Positions 1 through 6,274 of a stretch of DNA of 6,985 nucleotides are shown in pieces. Source of the DNA: Candidatus Faecousia faecipullorum (lineage in GTDB: Bacteria > Bacillota > Clostridia > Oscillospirales > Oscillospiraceae). The notes beneath the pieces were generated by a model. It had not been told where the DNA came from. It worked only from the letters and a program-made list of their open reading frames with translations, and searched no databases. Made by a program: the position numbers and the translations under genes. The stretch spans positions 1 to 6,985 of the forward strand of contig DVJG01000186.1 of the NCBI GenBank assembly GCA_018710805.1. Direction: 5' to 3'. Within the stretch, counting starts at the first letter, position 1. Every line of letters begins with the position of its first letter.

Positions 1-1307
1 TCTTTCCCGTAATTCTTTTGGAGCTGGGCAAAGGACTGGATGATGGGAACGATTTGCAGCCGCCTGCTTCGGCTGGCGGAGAACATCATCTCCGCAGAGT
101 CGATTTTCGGCAGGGTGCCAAACTCGTCGCAGTAAAAAATACAGCGATTTTTCAGCCGTCCGCCCTGTTCGTCTGCCACCGCCAGAATCTCCCGGTAGAG
201 CTGCTGGATAATGAGGGACACCAGAAAGTAGCTGTTGGGGTTCTCCTCAGGCATGATCAGAAACACCGCCGACTTTTCATCGCAGAAACGCTCCGCATCG
301 ATGTCGGTGCCAAAGCACAGGAGCTGTTCCAGCTCGGAGTTCAAAAACGCATTCAGCCGGGATAGCACCGTGGACATAACTGAGGCCATGGCCTGCTCAG
401 AGGTATTTAAGGCTGCTCCGGCAAACCACTTTGCCTTATGCTCCTCTGGCAGGAAGCCCATGAGCATCTGGAATTGACTTTTTCCCCTCTCCTTGGAGGG
501 AGCCAACAGTTCCTGCACCAGCTTGAATACCGTCACGATGTGCCGCTCCTCGGGCCTGCAAAATTCCCCCACCAGCAGGATGACCGCTGTGAGCAGCCCT
601 TCTGCCGCATCGTAGAAATAGGCGTTCTGGCCGAAGGATGCCGCATCCGCCCCGGAGAGGATGATGGTCTTTGCGATGATCTTGGCGTACTTTTCCGCTT
701 TGGCCTTGCAGACCACCTCCTCTGGGTCCTCTTTGTGGAGGTCCATATATTGGTTCACCAGATGCAATGGATTGTAGCCGCCGGAGCGGGTAGGGTTTCG
801 CAGGTCGATGACCGTTACATGGTAGCCATAGTATTTTTCAGCAATGGTTCCATAGTTCCGGGCCACGTCGCCCTTGGTATCCGTGGACAGAAAGCTCATG
901 CCGCTGGCGCAGGCGTACTCGATGCAGGGATACAGCCAAAAGGCCGTTTTGCCCACACCGGCTGCGCCGATCATCAGGGCATGGACGTCTCCCGTATCGA
1001 TGAGGGCCGTGGTGCTTTTATACCCTTTACAGCCGACCACGATGCCCTGTGGCAAAGGCGTTTTCCTCACAGTCGGCGTCTCTCCGTTTTGAGACTGAGC
1101 TCTCCACTTGCGGGGCGTAAAAGACACATGGCGGTAGGTCTGCAGAATCTCCTGCTTGGTGGCCCACCGGGCAGTCCCGTGCTGGCCGTCACCCACCGTC
1201 TTGGATTTGATGCCATTCAGATTACCGCTCCGAGAGGAAGCGGATGCCAGGGCGATCATCAGAAGCATGAGCCCGCCTATGAAAATCAGAGCTTCTGTTC
1301 CCTGCAT
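1..1307 (-). CDS. virD4: VirD4/TraG-type type IV coupling protein (C-terminus beyond window)
   Basis: This is the coupling ATPase that carries the relaxase-DNA complex to the conjugation channel at the inner membrane. 435 complete codons are visible with no internal stop. The ATG at 1307-1305 follows a GGAGG seven bases upstream. Residues 6-21 form one short hydrophobic segment, probably the only membrane anchor. Residues 38-54 (VGDGQHGTARWATKQEI) are typical of the Firmicutes conjugative VirD4 group. Walker A is GAAGVGKT at residues 114-121. Walker B is the hydrophobic run ending in D394-E395 (CIFYCDEFGTLPKI). The later RLQIVPIIQSFAQL stretch matches the conserved motif after Walker B in TraG/VirD4 proteins. 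Family members usually have about 550-650 residues, so roughly the last quarter lies beyond position 1. The start overlaps the end of the TOPRIM gene by 22 bases in another frame, which suggests translational coupling. Identification is secure; the exact subfamily is not. Confidence 0.95.
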   Translation of the reverse strand, partial: MQGTEALIFIGGLMLLMIALASASSRSGNLNGIKSKTVGDGQHGTARWATKQEILQTYRHVSFTPRKWRAQSQNGETPTVRKTPLPQGIVVGCKGYKSTTALIDTGDVHALMIGAAGVGKTAFWLYPCIEYACASGMSFLSTDTKGDVARNYGTIAEKYYGYHVTVIDLRNPTRSGGYNPLHLVNQYMDLHKEDPEEVVCKAKAEKYAKIIAKTIILSGADAASFGQNAYFYDAAEGLLTAVILLVGEFCRPEERHIVTVFKLVQELLAPSKERGKSQFQMLMGFLPEEHKAKWFAGAALNTSEQAMASVMSTVLSRLNAFLNSELEQLLCFGTDIDAERFCDEKSAVFLIMPEENPNSYFLVSLIIQQLYREILAVADEQGGRLKNRCIFYCDEFGTLPKIDSAEMMFSASRSRRLQIVPIIQSFAQLQKNYGK

Positions 1308-2203
1308 GGCACTTCCTCCAGTTCTTTGGGAAATAACAAATCCTCGTTCCAATCCTTTTGGGTGGGAACGAGGATCTCACACTGGATATTCTTTTCTTTC
1401 AATGCTTCCACTGTTCTCAAGTTGGCCTCCTGGCCGGGCCGGTCATTGTCCCGGCAGAGGTACACCGTATCCAGATTGGGCGCATCCTTCAGCATCTGCC
1501 ACAGCACATGGTCCGCTACCCCGCAGGCGGCGGCATAGCTGTGTTCCTGCCAATTTTCCAGGTGCAGGGAAATGTAGGAGAGCATATCGATGGGCGCTTC
1601 AAAGAGATACAGCCTATTGCTCCTGCCGAAGCAGTGGAAGCTGTAGGCTGGGTCGCTGCCCACGGCGTTTCCCTTGTAGGAGCTTCCCCGGTCCGTGCCA
1701 CGCTTGTGGGCATGGCGGGGATGGTTCTCCCTGTCGAAGCCCAGGAACACTACACTGTGATGATCCGAGGATTCGTAGATCATCCCCTTGTTGATGAATG
1801 CCGAGACGATCTCCGGAGAGATCCCCCGGCTTCCGCAGAGGTAGGCAAAAGCCCTTCTGATCTGCCGATTGCGAGGCGGCAATACCAATTTCTTCTCGGA
1901 CTGATTTGACCTGGCCGCACTTTGTATAGCCGTGGGCAGGGACAGGCCCAGCAGCATGGATACTGCCTCCGGGTAGCCCTTCCCGTAATATTTCCGAACG
2001 AAATCCACCGCATCTCCGCCTGCCTGCTCGTACTGGTGAAACCAGAGATTGCCCCGGATGGTGACCTTCTGACCGCCGTCCATCCAGAGAAGTTCAGAGC
2101 CGGAGCGTTTTATTTGCTCCCCCTGACTGCGGAGAAATTCCGCCAGGTCTGTTTCCCTGGCTCGGCGTCGCTCCACTTCTGTAAAAGGAATATAATTTGA
2201 CAT
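1286..2203 (-). CDS. DUF3991 and TOPRIM domain protein (primase-like)
   Basis: This 305-residue protein probably acts in element DNA metabolism, for instance primase-like priming during transfer or replication. That role is inferred from the family; no activity is visible directly. The start MSNYIPFT at 2203 is chosen because AGGAGG lies five bases upstream; an ATG further upstream at 2305 lacks such a site and would run through the hairpin at 2226-2252. Residues 1-85 resemble the zinc-finger-like N-terminal region of DnaG-type proteins (GGDAVDFVRKYYG near 62-74) but lack the usual Cys/His cluster. Residues about 110-190 fit DUF3991. Residues about 196-285 fit a Toprim_2 fold: E202 in YLFEAPIDMLS and D252/D254 in CRDNDRPG are the expected metal-binding acids. 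No helicase domain follows. The gene lies between the 60-residue protein and the coupling ATPase, a common arrangement in Clostridia conjugative elements. Confidence 0.88.
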   Translation of the reverse strand: MSNYIPFTEVERRRARETDLAEFLRSQGEQIKRSGSELLWMDGGQKVTIRGNLWFHQYEQAGGDAVDFVRKYYGKGYPEAVSMLLGLSLPTAIQSAARSNQSEKKLVLPPRNRQIRRAFAYLCGSRGISPEIVSAFINKGMIYESSDHHSVVFLGFDRENHPRHAHKRGTDRGSSYKGNAVGSDPAYSFHCFGRSNRLYLFEAPIDMLSYISLHLENWQEHSYAAACGVADHVLWQMLKDAPNLDTVYLCRDNDRPGQEANLRTVEALKEKNIQCEILVPTQKDWNEDLLFPKELEEVPCREQKL

Positions 2204-2225
2204 TTTGACCTCCTGAAACATCAAA

Positions 2226-2252
2226 AGGCAGCTATCCAATGGATAGCTGCCT
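2226..2252 (-). terminator. 12-bp hairpin with T-run, terminator or attenuator candidate
   Basis: A perfect 12-base inverted repeat (2226-2237 and 2241-2252) has a three-base loop. Read on the minus strand, the stem ends directly in a TTTT run, as in a short intrinsic terminator. It fills the 65-base gap between the stop of the 60-residue gene and the start of the TOPRIM gene, and the TOPRIM AGGAGG lies about ten bases past the T-run. The T-run is only four bases, so partial read-through (attenuation) or an RNA processing or stabilising role is as likely as full termination. Confidence 0.5.
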
Positions 2253-2268
2253 GATTTCATCTGTTCAA

Positions 2269-2451
2269 TTAGTTCCGCTCTTTTCGCAGAAGGAAGTATT
2301 CGCATTCCTCCCGTGCTGCTTTTTCGGTGGGAGCGGTGCAGGAAAAATATCTGCCGCTTTCCGAGCAGTAGGCGTACTCGACTTTCTTTTGGCCGTGGTC
2401 CTCACGGACATGGCAGTATTCTTGACCGGGAAACAGGAACGGGGTTGCCAT
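2269..2451 (-). CDS. Small 60-residue Cys-containing protein, DUF3873-like
   Basis: Function is unknown. The start at 2451 (MATPFLFPGQ) is preferred over an in-frame ATG at 2574, because AGGAG sits about ten bases upstream of 2451 and the longer reading would pass through the promoter candidate at 2497-2505. Cysteines are at residues 13, 29, 38 and 50. The stretch GRYFSCTAPTEKAAREECEYF resembles, from memory, the C-terminal pattern of DUF3873 proteins (a GxxFSCxAPT motif followed by a charged helix) found in conjugative elements. This is a tentative match. Four cysteines could bind a metal, but their spacing is not a classic zinc ribbon. It is the first gene after the promoter candidate and is followed by the hairpin at 2226-2252, so it may be expressed more strongly than the genes beyond it. 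Confidence 0.7.
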   Translation of the reverse strand: MATPFLFPGQEYCHVREDHGQKKVEYAYCSESGRYFSCTAPTEKAAREECEYFLLRKERN

Positions 2452-2496
2452 GGAAATCACACTCCTTCTCTTTTGTGCTGACACACAACGCCTGAG

Positions 2497-2505
2497 ATTA
2501 TACCA
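2497..2505 (-). promoter_or_regulatory. Extended -10 promoter candidate
   Basis: On the minus strand this reads TGGTATAAT, a perfect -10 hexamer with the extended TGn element. The best -35 match at 17-base spacing is poor (TAGGAA, 3 of 6), which is tolerable for an extended -10 promoter. It lies in the 128-base gap between the relaxase stop and the ATG at 2451, about 45 bases upstream of that ATG. It would let the small gene, TOPRIM and coupling protein genes be transcribed separately from the relaxase operon. Confidence 0.5.
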
Positions 2506-2579
2506 CCGGGGAGCTGTTTTTCCTAGTGGCATATCTCCACAAAACCCAGAAGCGTTTTTCAGTGCTTTTCCCACTTGAC

Positions 2580-3959
2580 TTATTCCAGGTGGATGCCCAT
2601 GGCCTGTTTCTTTTCGGCGATCCTCCGCCGCAGCTTACGGTCCACCCGGATACACTGCTGGTGCTCCCAGTCGATCTGCTCCTGTAACGCCTGGGCCAGC
2701 TGACGGAGCAGGCGGAGCGATGCTGGCAGAACATCACTACTCTGGGGATGCGCTGGCTCAGAATCATATTCTGCCACAGGTTTCACAGGCATCTCGACGT
2801 GTACATTCTCATTTACTTCCGGCGCAATGGAAGGTTCTTCCGCTTCCATCTCATCCCCCAGATGCAAAACCTCTCGGATGACCGCATTTTGGATGGGCCG
2901 GAACTCGGGACACTCAGCCAGGGGGATGCGAGGCGGCAGCTCGTCCATGTAGGTTTTGAGGACTTCTTCTCTCTGCCCGTACCATAAATCATAGAGGGCA
3001 GAGATACGCTCGTCCTTCGCCAGCTCTCCCATAATCTCATCCACCAGTTTCTTCTGATCCGGCTTTAGATAGGCGTACACCTTTTTCCCGGGAGACGTTT
3101 TCAGTTCTACCGACAGCTTCCGCAGAAGATTTTCAACAACGATATTGTCCCCGCTACCGCTGTGGATGCTCGCCACCAGCTGGGCGGCCTGGGCCTGACC
3201 TACTTTCCGAAGCTCGTTGCGGTACTCGGTCTGCTGTTCATATACCTGAACCAAGTCCTGGGAGAAAATATCCCGAGCCAGCGCCGAGCGCAGCTTTTCC
3301 ACGCCCTGCTGGGAGAGATACCCTTCCCCGGGTTCCGTGGAGTAGACGATGAGATGCACATGGGGATGGTGACCCTCATTGTGGAATGCGGCGTACCACC
3401 TTAGATGCTCCATGGGAATTTTAAGATTCTCCGAGAGGGCCTGGGTCTGGCTCCGGAGCATATCCCGCCAGCGGGAGCCGGAATCAAAGCCCAGCCGCTG
3501 GGCATCCTCCCGGCGCAGGGAGAGGATGGCGGTGTAGACATTTCCCTCGTAGCGATTCAGCTCCTCGGAAACTTTACTGAGCTTCACCTCCACCCCATCG
3601 TCGGTAAACAAGCCGTGGCTCCCGAACCGCTCCGCTCTGGGGCGGGTAGCGATGTAGTCGGCATAGGTTTTCCGATTCCCCAATTCATCCGCATTCTCAT
3701 CTGTGGCCTGGGAGATGAAGCTGGACGCATTGCCAGCCGCCTGGCTCCCCAGGTAGTCCCAGTACTCGGGAAACTCCTTTGCATCCGGGAAGTCCCTGAG
3801 AATTTTTTCCACCAGCTCCCGCTGTTTTTTCGTAACCGGGGCATAGCGTTTGCTGTCATCCAGCTTCTCCACCCCCTCCCGGGTGGCAATATACTTGAGA
3901 TACCCGCCCACCTTTTTCCCCGGCGGCAGGAACTTGAACTTCGTCACCAGTCTCGGCAT
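2580..3959 (-). CDS. mobP3: MobP3-type relaxase
   Basis: This 459-residue protein is the conjugative DNA nickase: it cuts one strand at oriT, stays linked to the 5' end through a tyrosine, and pilots the strand into the recipient. The N-terminus MPRLVTKFKFLPPG, followed by GGYLKYIATREGVEKL at residues 18-33, matches the MobP3 group as I know it. Y20 or Y23 is the likely catalytic tyrosine. The metal-binding three-histidine motif is in HNEGHHPHVHLIVYS at residues 193-207, with H193, H200 and H202 the probable ligands. Residues about 368-410 form an acidic, low-complexity linker. Residues about 412-455 are a charged helical tail that may form a coiled coil. The ATG lies three bases after the stop of the ribbon-helix-helix gene. 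No damage is seen; all expected N-terminal motifs are present. Confidence 0.93.
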   Translation of the reverse strand: MPRLVTKFKFLPPGKKVGGYLKYIATREGVEKLDDSKRYAPVTKKQRELVEKILRDFPDAKEFPEYWDYLGSQAAGNASSFISQATDENADELGNRKTYADYIATRPRAERFGSHGLFTDDGVEVKLSKVSEELNRYEGNVYTAILSLRREDAQRLGFDSGSRWRDMLRSQTQALSENLKIPMEHLRWYAAFHNEGHHPHVHLIVYSTEPGEGYLSQQGVEKLRSALARDIFSQDLVQVYEQQTEYRNELRKVGQAQAAQLVASIHSGSGDNIVVENLLRKLSVELKTSPGKKVYAYLKPDQKKLVDEIMGELAKDERISALYDLWYGQREEVLKTYMDELPPRIPLAECPEFRPIQNAVIREVLHLGDEMEAEEPSIAPEVNENVHVEMPVKPVAEYDSEPAHPQSSDVLPASLRLLRQLAQALQEQIDWEHQQCIRVDRKLRRRIAEKKQAMGIHLE

Positions 3960-3962
3960 GGC

Positions 3963-4370
3963 TTACCCCTTCTGCCAGTCGTAGGCATCCTCAAAGGAAA
4001 AGCCGCCGTTCATGCGCTTGACCTCTTTGATGCACTCGCCCCGGAGCCGTTCCAGAGAGACCTTGTCGATATCCTGACCGGCGGCTACCACGTTCATGGT
4101 CATGGCCAGCTCCACTGCCAACTTGAAAAGCAGCCGCCCTATGCGGTTGTCGCTTTCGAAGACCATAGCTTTCATGGTGGAGAGGAACATCCCCGGCAGG
4201 TAGGACTGCGGCTCCTGGGCTTCCAGATAGCCAAGGTAAAACCGAACAGCCTTCTCAATAAACTCCGATTGACTTTTGCAGTCATCCTGGCGGTAAATAT
4301 CTTTCACCTTTTGTAGGGTCTCCGGCTTCGCCCACAGGGCAAATTTCTGTTTTTCCTTTGGTAAGGCCAT
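3963..4370 (-). CDS. Ribbon-helix-helix relaxosome accessory protein (MobC-like role)
   Basis: This 135-residue protein probably binds DNA at oriT and helps the relaxase, and may also repress its own operon. Residues 9-15 (KFALWAK) fit the N-terminal beta strand, 16-28 the first helix, and 33-50 (SQSEFIEKAVRFYLGYL) the second helix of a ribbon-helix-helix fold. Residues 55-135 are helical and not assigned; they include a hydrophobic, Met-rich stretch at about 78-95. The start is supported by GGAGG five bases upstream of the ATG. The gene is immediately downstream of the repeat-rich 4371-4774 region and three bases before the relaxase, the usual place for a relaxosome accessory gene. The fold is fairly clear; the accessory role rests on context. 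Sequence similarity to classical MobC is not evident. Confidence 0.8.
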   Translation of the reverse strand: MALPKEKQKFALWAKPETLQKVKDIYRQDDCKSQSEFIEKAVRFYLGYLEAQEPQSYLPGMFLSTMKAMVFESDNRIGRLLFKLAVELAMTMNVVAAGQDIDKVSLERLRGECIKEVKRMNGGFSFEDAYDWQKG

Positions 4371-4387
4371 ACATTCCTCCTTTCAGC

Positions 4388-4566
4388 CCGCAACCCCAGA
4401 AAACTGCTTGCGGCACTAGGCATTTTTGGCTTGCGACCCCACAATTTTCAAAAGCTGCGATTCGCAACCCCTTTTCGTAAAACTTGCGAAAATCCCAAAA
4501 CCCGTTGCGGGGCGGGCGTTGCCCGTCCCGGTGCTGGGAGAAGGGGTGCATCCGCAACCCCTTCTC
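4388..4566. repeat. Array of CGCAA/TTGCG half-sites with hairpins
   Basis: The nine-base unit CGCAACCCC occurs exactly three times in one orientation (4389-4397, 4463-4471, 4553-4561), once inverted with near-identical flank (GTTGCGGGG, 4504-4512), and once as a variant (GCGACCCC, 4433-4440). The TTGCG core is also at 4408-4412, 4431-4435 and 4484-4488. Pairs of opposed half-sites make inverted repeats: CCGCAA 4388-4393 with TTGCGG 4408-4413, which also nests CAG/CTG around an AAAA loop, and TTCGCAA 4461-4467 with TTGCGAA 4484-4490. Neighbouring sites are often 19-23 bases apart, about two helical turns. Ribbon-helix-helix proteins bind such short repeats as dimers of dimers, so the product of 3963-4370 is the natural candidate ligand. 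The binding partner is inferred. Confidence 0.65.
4538..4566. repeat. Strong imperfect hairpin, possible oriT or replication structure
   Basis: GAGAAGGGGT (4538-4547) and ACCCCTTCTC (4557-4566) are perfect 10-base inverted repeats with a nine-base centre. Inside it, TGC and GCA can pair, leaving a four-base loop and one bulged A. One arm contains the CGCAACCCC repeat. A second hairpin just to the left has GGG-CGGGC (4510-4517) pairing with GCCCG-T-CCC (4521-4529), with one bulged T. Neither strand has a proper T-run after the 4538-4566 stem (the plus strand has only CTCTTTCTCC), so a terminator is less likely than a structure for protein or single-strand recognition. Confidence 0.6.
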
Positions 4567-4637
4567 TTTCTCCTGCTTGCCAAAAATATCGCTTCTACGC
4601 TTCCTGAATGCCACCCCAAATCCTTCTATGGTGAAAT

Positions 4638-4692
4638 CCGTCTAAGTACCGTCTTTGCCAAGTGCGCCACACCTCGGGCAACGTCGGCAAAG
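4638..4692 (+). other. Candidate oriT nic region
   Basis: The plus strand has AAGTGCGCC at 4660-4668, identical to the core of the TAAGTGCGCCCT nic region of RSF1010/pSC101-type plasmids. The flanks differ (CC before, ACAC after). CTTTGCC (4653-4659) and GGCAAAG (4686-4692) form a 7-base inverted repeat around it. CCGTCT is directly repeated at 4638-4643 and 4649-4654. The site is about 290 bases upstream of the accessory-relaxase operon. Other nic sites are known for MOBP relaxases, so the resemblance could be coincidental; the exact cut position cannot be given. Confidence 0.5.
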
Positions 4693-4774
4693 GATACTCG
4701 GATGGGCATGGACCCCACTTTGGAACGAAAATGCCACACAGGGGAAGCTGCGGCGTGACGAGCGGTCATCTGGC

Positions 4775-5341
4775 TCATAGGTGCATCCCATCCATTTCGT
4801 CGGATATTTCCATGTCCTCCTTGTCGGTGATTTCCACATACTCCCCAATGATGCCCAGGGCAGAATCGTAGCTCTGGCATTGGTTGATGCGATCCAGCAT
4901 CTCCCGGGCCTGCTCCGGCTGACCCGCCTGCCGGAGGGTTCGGGCAGCGATGCCCATGAGGTTGAAGATATTTCCGTCCTCCCCAATGAGGGCACACTTG
5001 GGCTTTTGTGCCTGGGTCTCGAAGCCGCCCAGACGATTGGGCACATAGTCCGACAGCCAAGTGCCCCCAAAGGTCTCATACCTCTGGATGCGCCACAGGG
5101 CCAGCTTGCCGCCGTCCAGCTTCACATCCTCGAAGGGGAACAGAAGATTCGTCAGGCCGTCGTGTTCAAAGACATAGGCATCCCGGAAGCGAGTGCCGTT
5201 TTCCAGGATGCCCGCTTTCTCGAAGGTGTTGTTGATACCCTCCAACCAATCGTAGAGGTTGCCTCCACAGCCCTGGAGGATGAGGCCCTCCTTGTTTTCC
5301 ATACGGCGAAGGTCGTTGGTTGTGATCTTTGTAATATGCAT
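4775..5341 (-). CDS. Unrecognised two-part 188-residue mobile-element protein
   Basis: I do not recognise a named family. The start MHITKI at 5341 directly follows the stop of the previous gene (TGAATG arrangement), with AGGGGGAG upstream. Residues 1-110 are mixed alpha/beta and rich in aromatic residues and glycine (GGNLYDWLEGINNTF near 27-40, LALWRIQRYETFGGTW near 80-95). Residues about 116-172 (starting CALIGEDGNIFNLMGIAARTL, then ML/RI and SYDSALGIIGEYVEI) look like a helical module that I have seen repeatedly in unnamed proteins of Firmicutes conjugative elements and phages. The tail 173-188 is acidic. No signal peptide or membrane segment is present. It is the last gene of the amidoligase block and the one nearest the proposed oriT. 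Confidence 0.85.
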   Translation of the reverse strand: MHITKITTNDLRRMENKEGLILQGCGGNLYDWLEGINNTFEKAGILENGTRFRDAYVFEHDGLTNLLFPFEDVKLDGGKLALWRIQRYETFGGTWLSDYVPNRLGGFETQAQKPKCALIGEDGNIFNLMGIAARTLRQAGQPEQAREMLDRINQCQSYDSALGIIGEYVEITDKEDMEISDEMDGMHL

Positions 5342-5713
5342 TCAATGCTCCCCCTTTCTTTTTCCCGGCAGCTCCGGGAAGCGGCAGTCGGTGTAGGTCA
5401 GATGATACTTTTTCCGCACCCGTTCCAGCACGGACGCCATGGCGGACTCCTTGAGAATGACTGCATCGTCGGGACTGTCGAAGCAGATCCAGTCAATGGT
5501 CTCCCGCTGGCGAACCAGAAACTCGTAGCCGAGCGCCATTTGCCCGTCCTTGGGATAGACCACCGCATCCAGCCGCAGGCATCCGGCGGTGAGACTTGCG
5601 GCGAGAACACCGGAGACAGATTTGGGCAGGTCCGCAAGCTGACGGCCCGAATAGTATTGGCGGTAGGCATACTGCCGCCCCAGCTTCTGCCGCAAAAATT
5701 TTGCCTGATTCAT
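5342..5713 (-). CDS. Unrecognised 123-residue protein in the amidoligase operon
   Basis: The family is not recognised. The ATG at 5713-5711 overlaps the stop of the GGCT gene in an ATGA arrangement, with AGGAAGGG about nine bases upstream. An in-frame ATG at 5761 lies inside the GGCT gene and has no such support. The N-terminus is basic and aromatic (KFLRQKLGRQYAYRQYY, residues 5-21). The middle has short beta-prone stretches (LRLDAVVYP 46-54, MALGYEFLV 59-67, IDWICFDSPDDAVIL 73-87), and the C-terminal part is helical and basic. No membrane segment or known catalytic motif is seen. Tight coupling suggests a role with the amidoligase and GGCT, perhaps as a partner or substrate-binding subunit; that is inference. 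Confidence 0.82.
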   Translation of the reverse strand: MNQAKFLRQKLGRQYAYRQYYSGRQLADLPKSVSGVLAASLTAGCLRLDAVVYPKDGQMALGYEFLVRQRETIDWICFDSPDDAVILKESAMASVLERVRKKYHLTYTDCRFPELPGKRKGEH

Positions 5714-6264
5714 AGCTGCATCCCTTCCTGCAAAGACGATTCCGCTTCCTCCATGCCGCATTCCGGCTGGCCGCTTTCCGACTGCTCATTGGTCTGTGTC
5801 TCCCGTTGGCTCTGAAAGAAAGCGTGGGCACTGATTTTCAAAGCCTCGGCAAGCACATCGGTGTCCAGGCCGCAGCTGCGGTAGCCCTGGAGGACTGTCT
5901 GGTAGTAGGAAGAGGATGGCAGGCCGAATTTTGCTTCCAGATTCATCCGGTAGACCATAGCCTCCACCTTCATCCCGCCGATATCCACAGCCACCTGCTC
6001 CTTAAAGTAATGCCTGGGATAGCCCTCATAGACATCCAGGTTCCGTTCGTCCTGGGGAGATATCTTCCACACCGCAACGGGGACTGAGGAGCCTTCCTTT
6101 GGGGTAATGGTGGCGTAGGCATGGTCCGGCATCCCCCGAAATTCCAGGGCGTAGTTTTCCAGGGTGCCGATCTTATAGAGCCTCGCCTCCGGACAGCGGT
6201 ACTTCATCTGACGGAGATTCAGATTGCTCCCGTAGGCCACATATAAATTTTGCTGTTTCTTCAT
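5710..6264 (-). CDS. Gamma-glutamylcyclotransferase family (GGCT/AIG2-like) protein
   Basis: Enzymes of this fold cleave gamma-glutamyl amides by cyclising the glutamyl group to 5-oxoproline. The actual substrate here is unknown. The substrate-loop motif YGSNL is at residues 11-15, just after the first strand (LYVAYGSN). The catalytic acid is E80 in NLDVYEGYP, matching the conserved Glu of the family. Core residues run to about 145. The tail 146-184 is hydrophilic, rich in Gln, Glu and Ser, and probably disordered. I chose ATG 6264 over ATG 6270, because AGGAGA lies about six bases before 6264 but abuts 6270. The gene begins ten bases after the amidoligase stop. Amidoligase-GGCT neighbours have been noted by comparative genomics of amidoligases (Iyer and colleagues, 2009), which supports a common pathway. 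Confidence 0.92.
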   Translation of the reverse strand: MKKQQNLYVAYGSNLNLRQMKYRCPEARLYKIGTLENYALEFRGMPDHAYATITPKEGSSVPVAVWKISPQDERNLDVYEGYPRHYFKEQVAVDIGGMKVEAMVYRMNLEAKFGLPSSSYYQTVLQGYRSCGLDTDVLAEALKISAHAFFQSQRETQTNEQSESGQPECGMEEAESSLQEGMQL

Positions 6265-6274
6265 TCGCATTCTC

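Larger units (their letters stand above)
4371..4774. other. 404-base non-coding region: oriT and control region
   Basis: No convincing gene is seen here on either strand. Open frames crossing it have no matching ribosome binding site and look like chance readings. The left part (about 4386-4566) is packed with short repeats and hairpins. The middle (4567-4630) shows little apart from pyrimidine-rich sequence. The right part (about 4638-4692) has the nic-like core and its inverted repeat. The stretch 4700-4774, just past the stop of the 188-residue gene, has a second GCCACAC (4733-4739 against 4667-4673) but nothing else I can name. Its position between an accessory-relaxase operon and a separate gene block is the standard position of an oriT. 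Confidence 0.7.

Noticed and set aside
438..1538. Plus-strand open frame of 366 codons
   Set aside because: It is antisense to the coupling ATPase and the end of the TOPRIM gene, both with clear motifs, and has no recognisable domain. GC-rich third positions open such mirror frames.
2191..2202. TATAAT and TTGACA on the plus strand
   Set aside because: The order is reversed (-10 like before -35 like), they abut each other, and they lie in the first codons of the TOPRIM gene.
2530..2575. Terminator after the relaxase
   Set aside because: Only a four-base AAGC/GCTT pairing is visible, with no T-run following on the minus strand.
3405..4316. Plus-strand open frame of 303 codons
   Set aside because: It is antisense to the relaxase and the ribbon-helix-helix gene; composition (many Leu, His, Pro) is typical of a mirror reading.
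4422..4451. Minus-strand promoter for the accessory-relaxase operon (TTGAAA, 18 bases, AAAAAT)
   Set aside because: The -35 is good (5 of 6), but the -10 is weak (4 of 6) and the spacer is long. It is plausible by position but too weak to list as a feature.
4388..4566. CRISPR array
   Set aside because: The repeats are only five to nine bases, alternate in orientation and have irregular spacing; no cas gene is present.
4642..4775. Minus-strand reading with CRRCPRCG, resembling a zinc ribbon
   Set aside because: It is only the end of a frame that overlaps the 188-residue gene out of phase, with no start site of its own; it spans the oriT candidate.
4781..5815. Plus-strand open frame of 344 codons
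   Set aside because: It is antisense to the 188- and 123-residue genes and the GGCT end, which have good start sites and coupled spacing.
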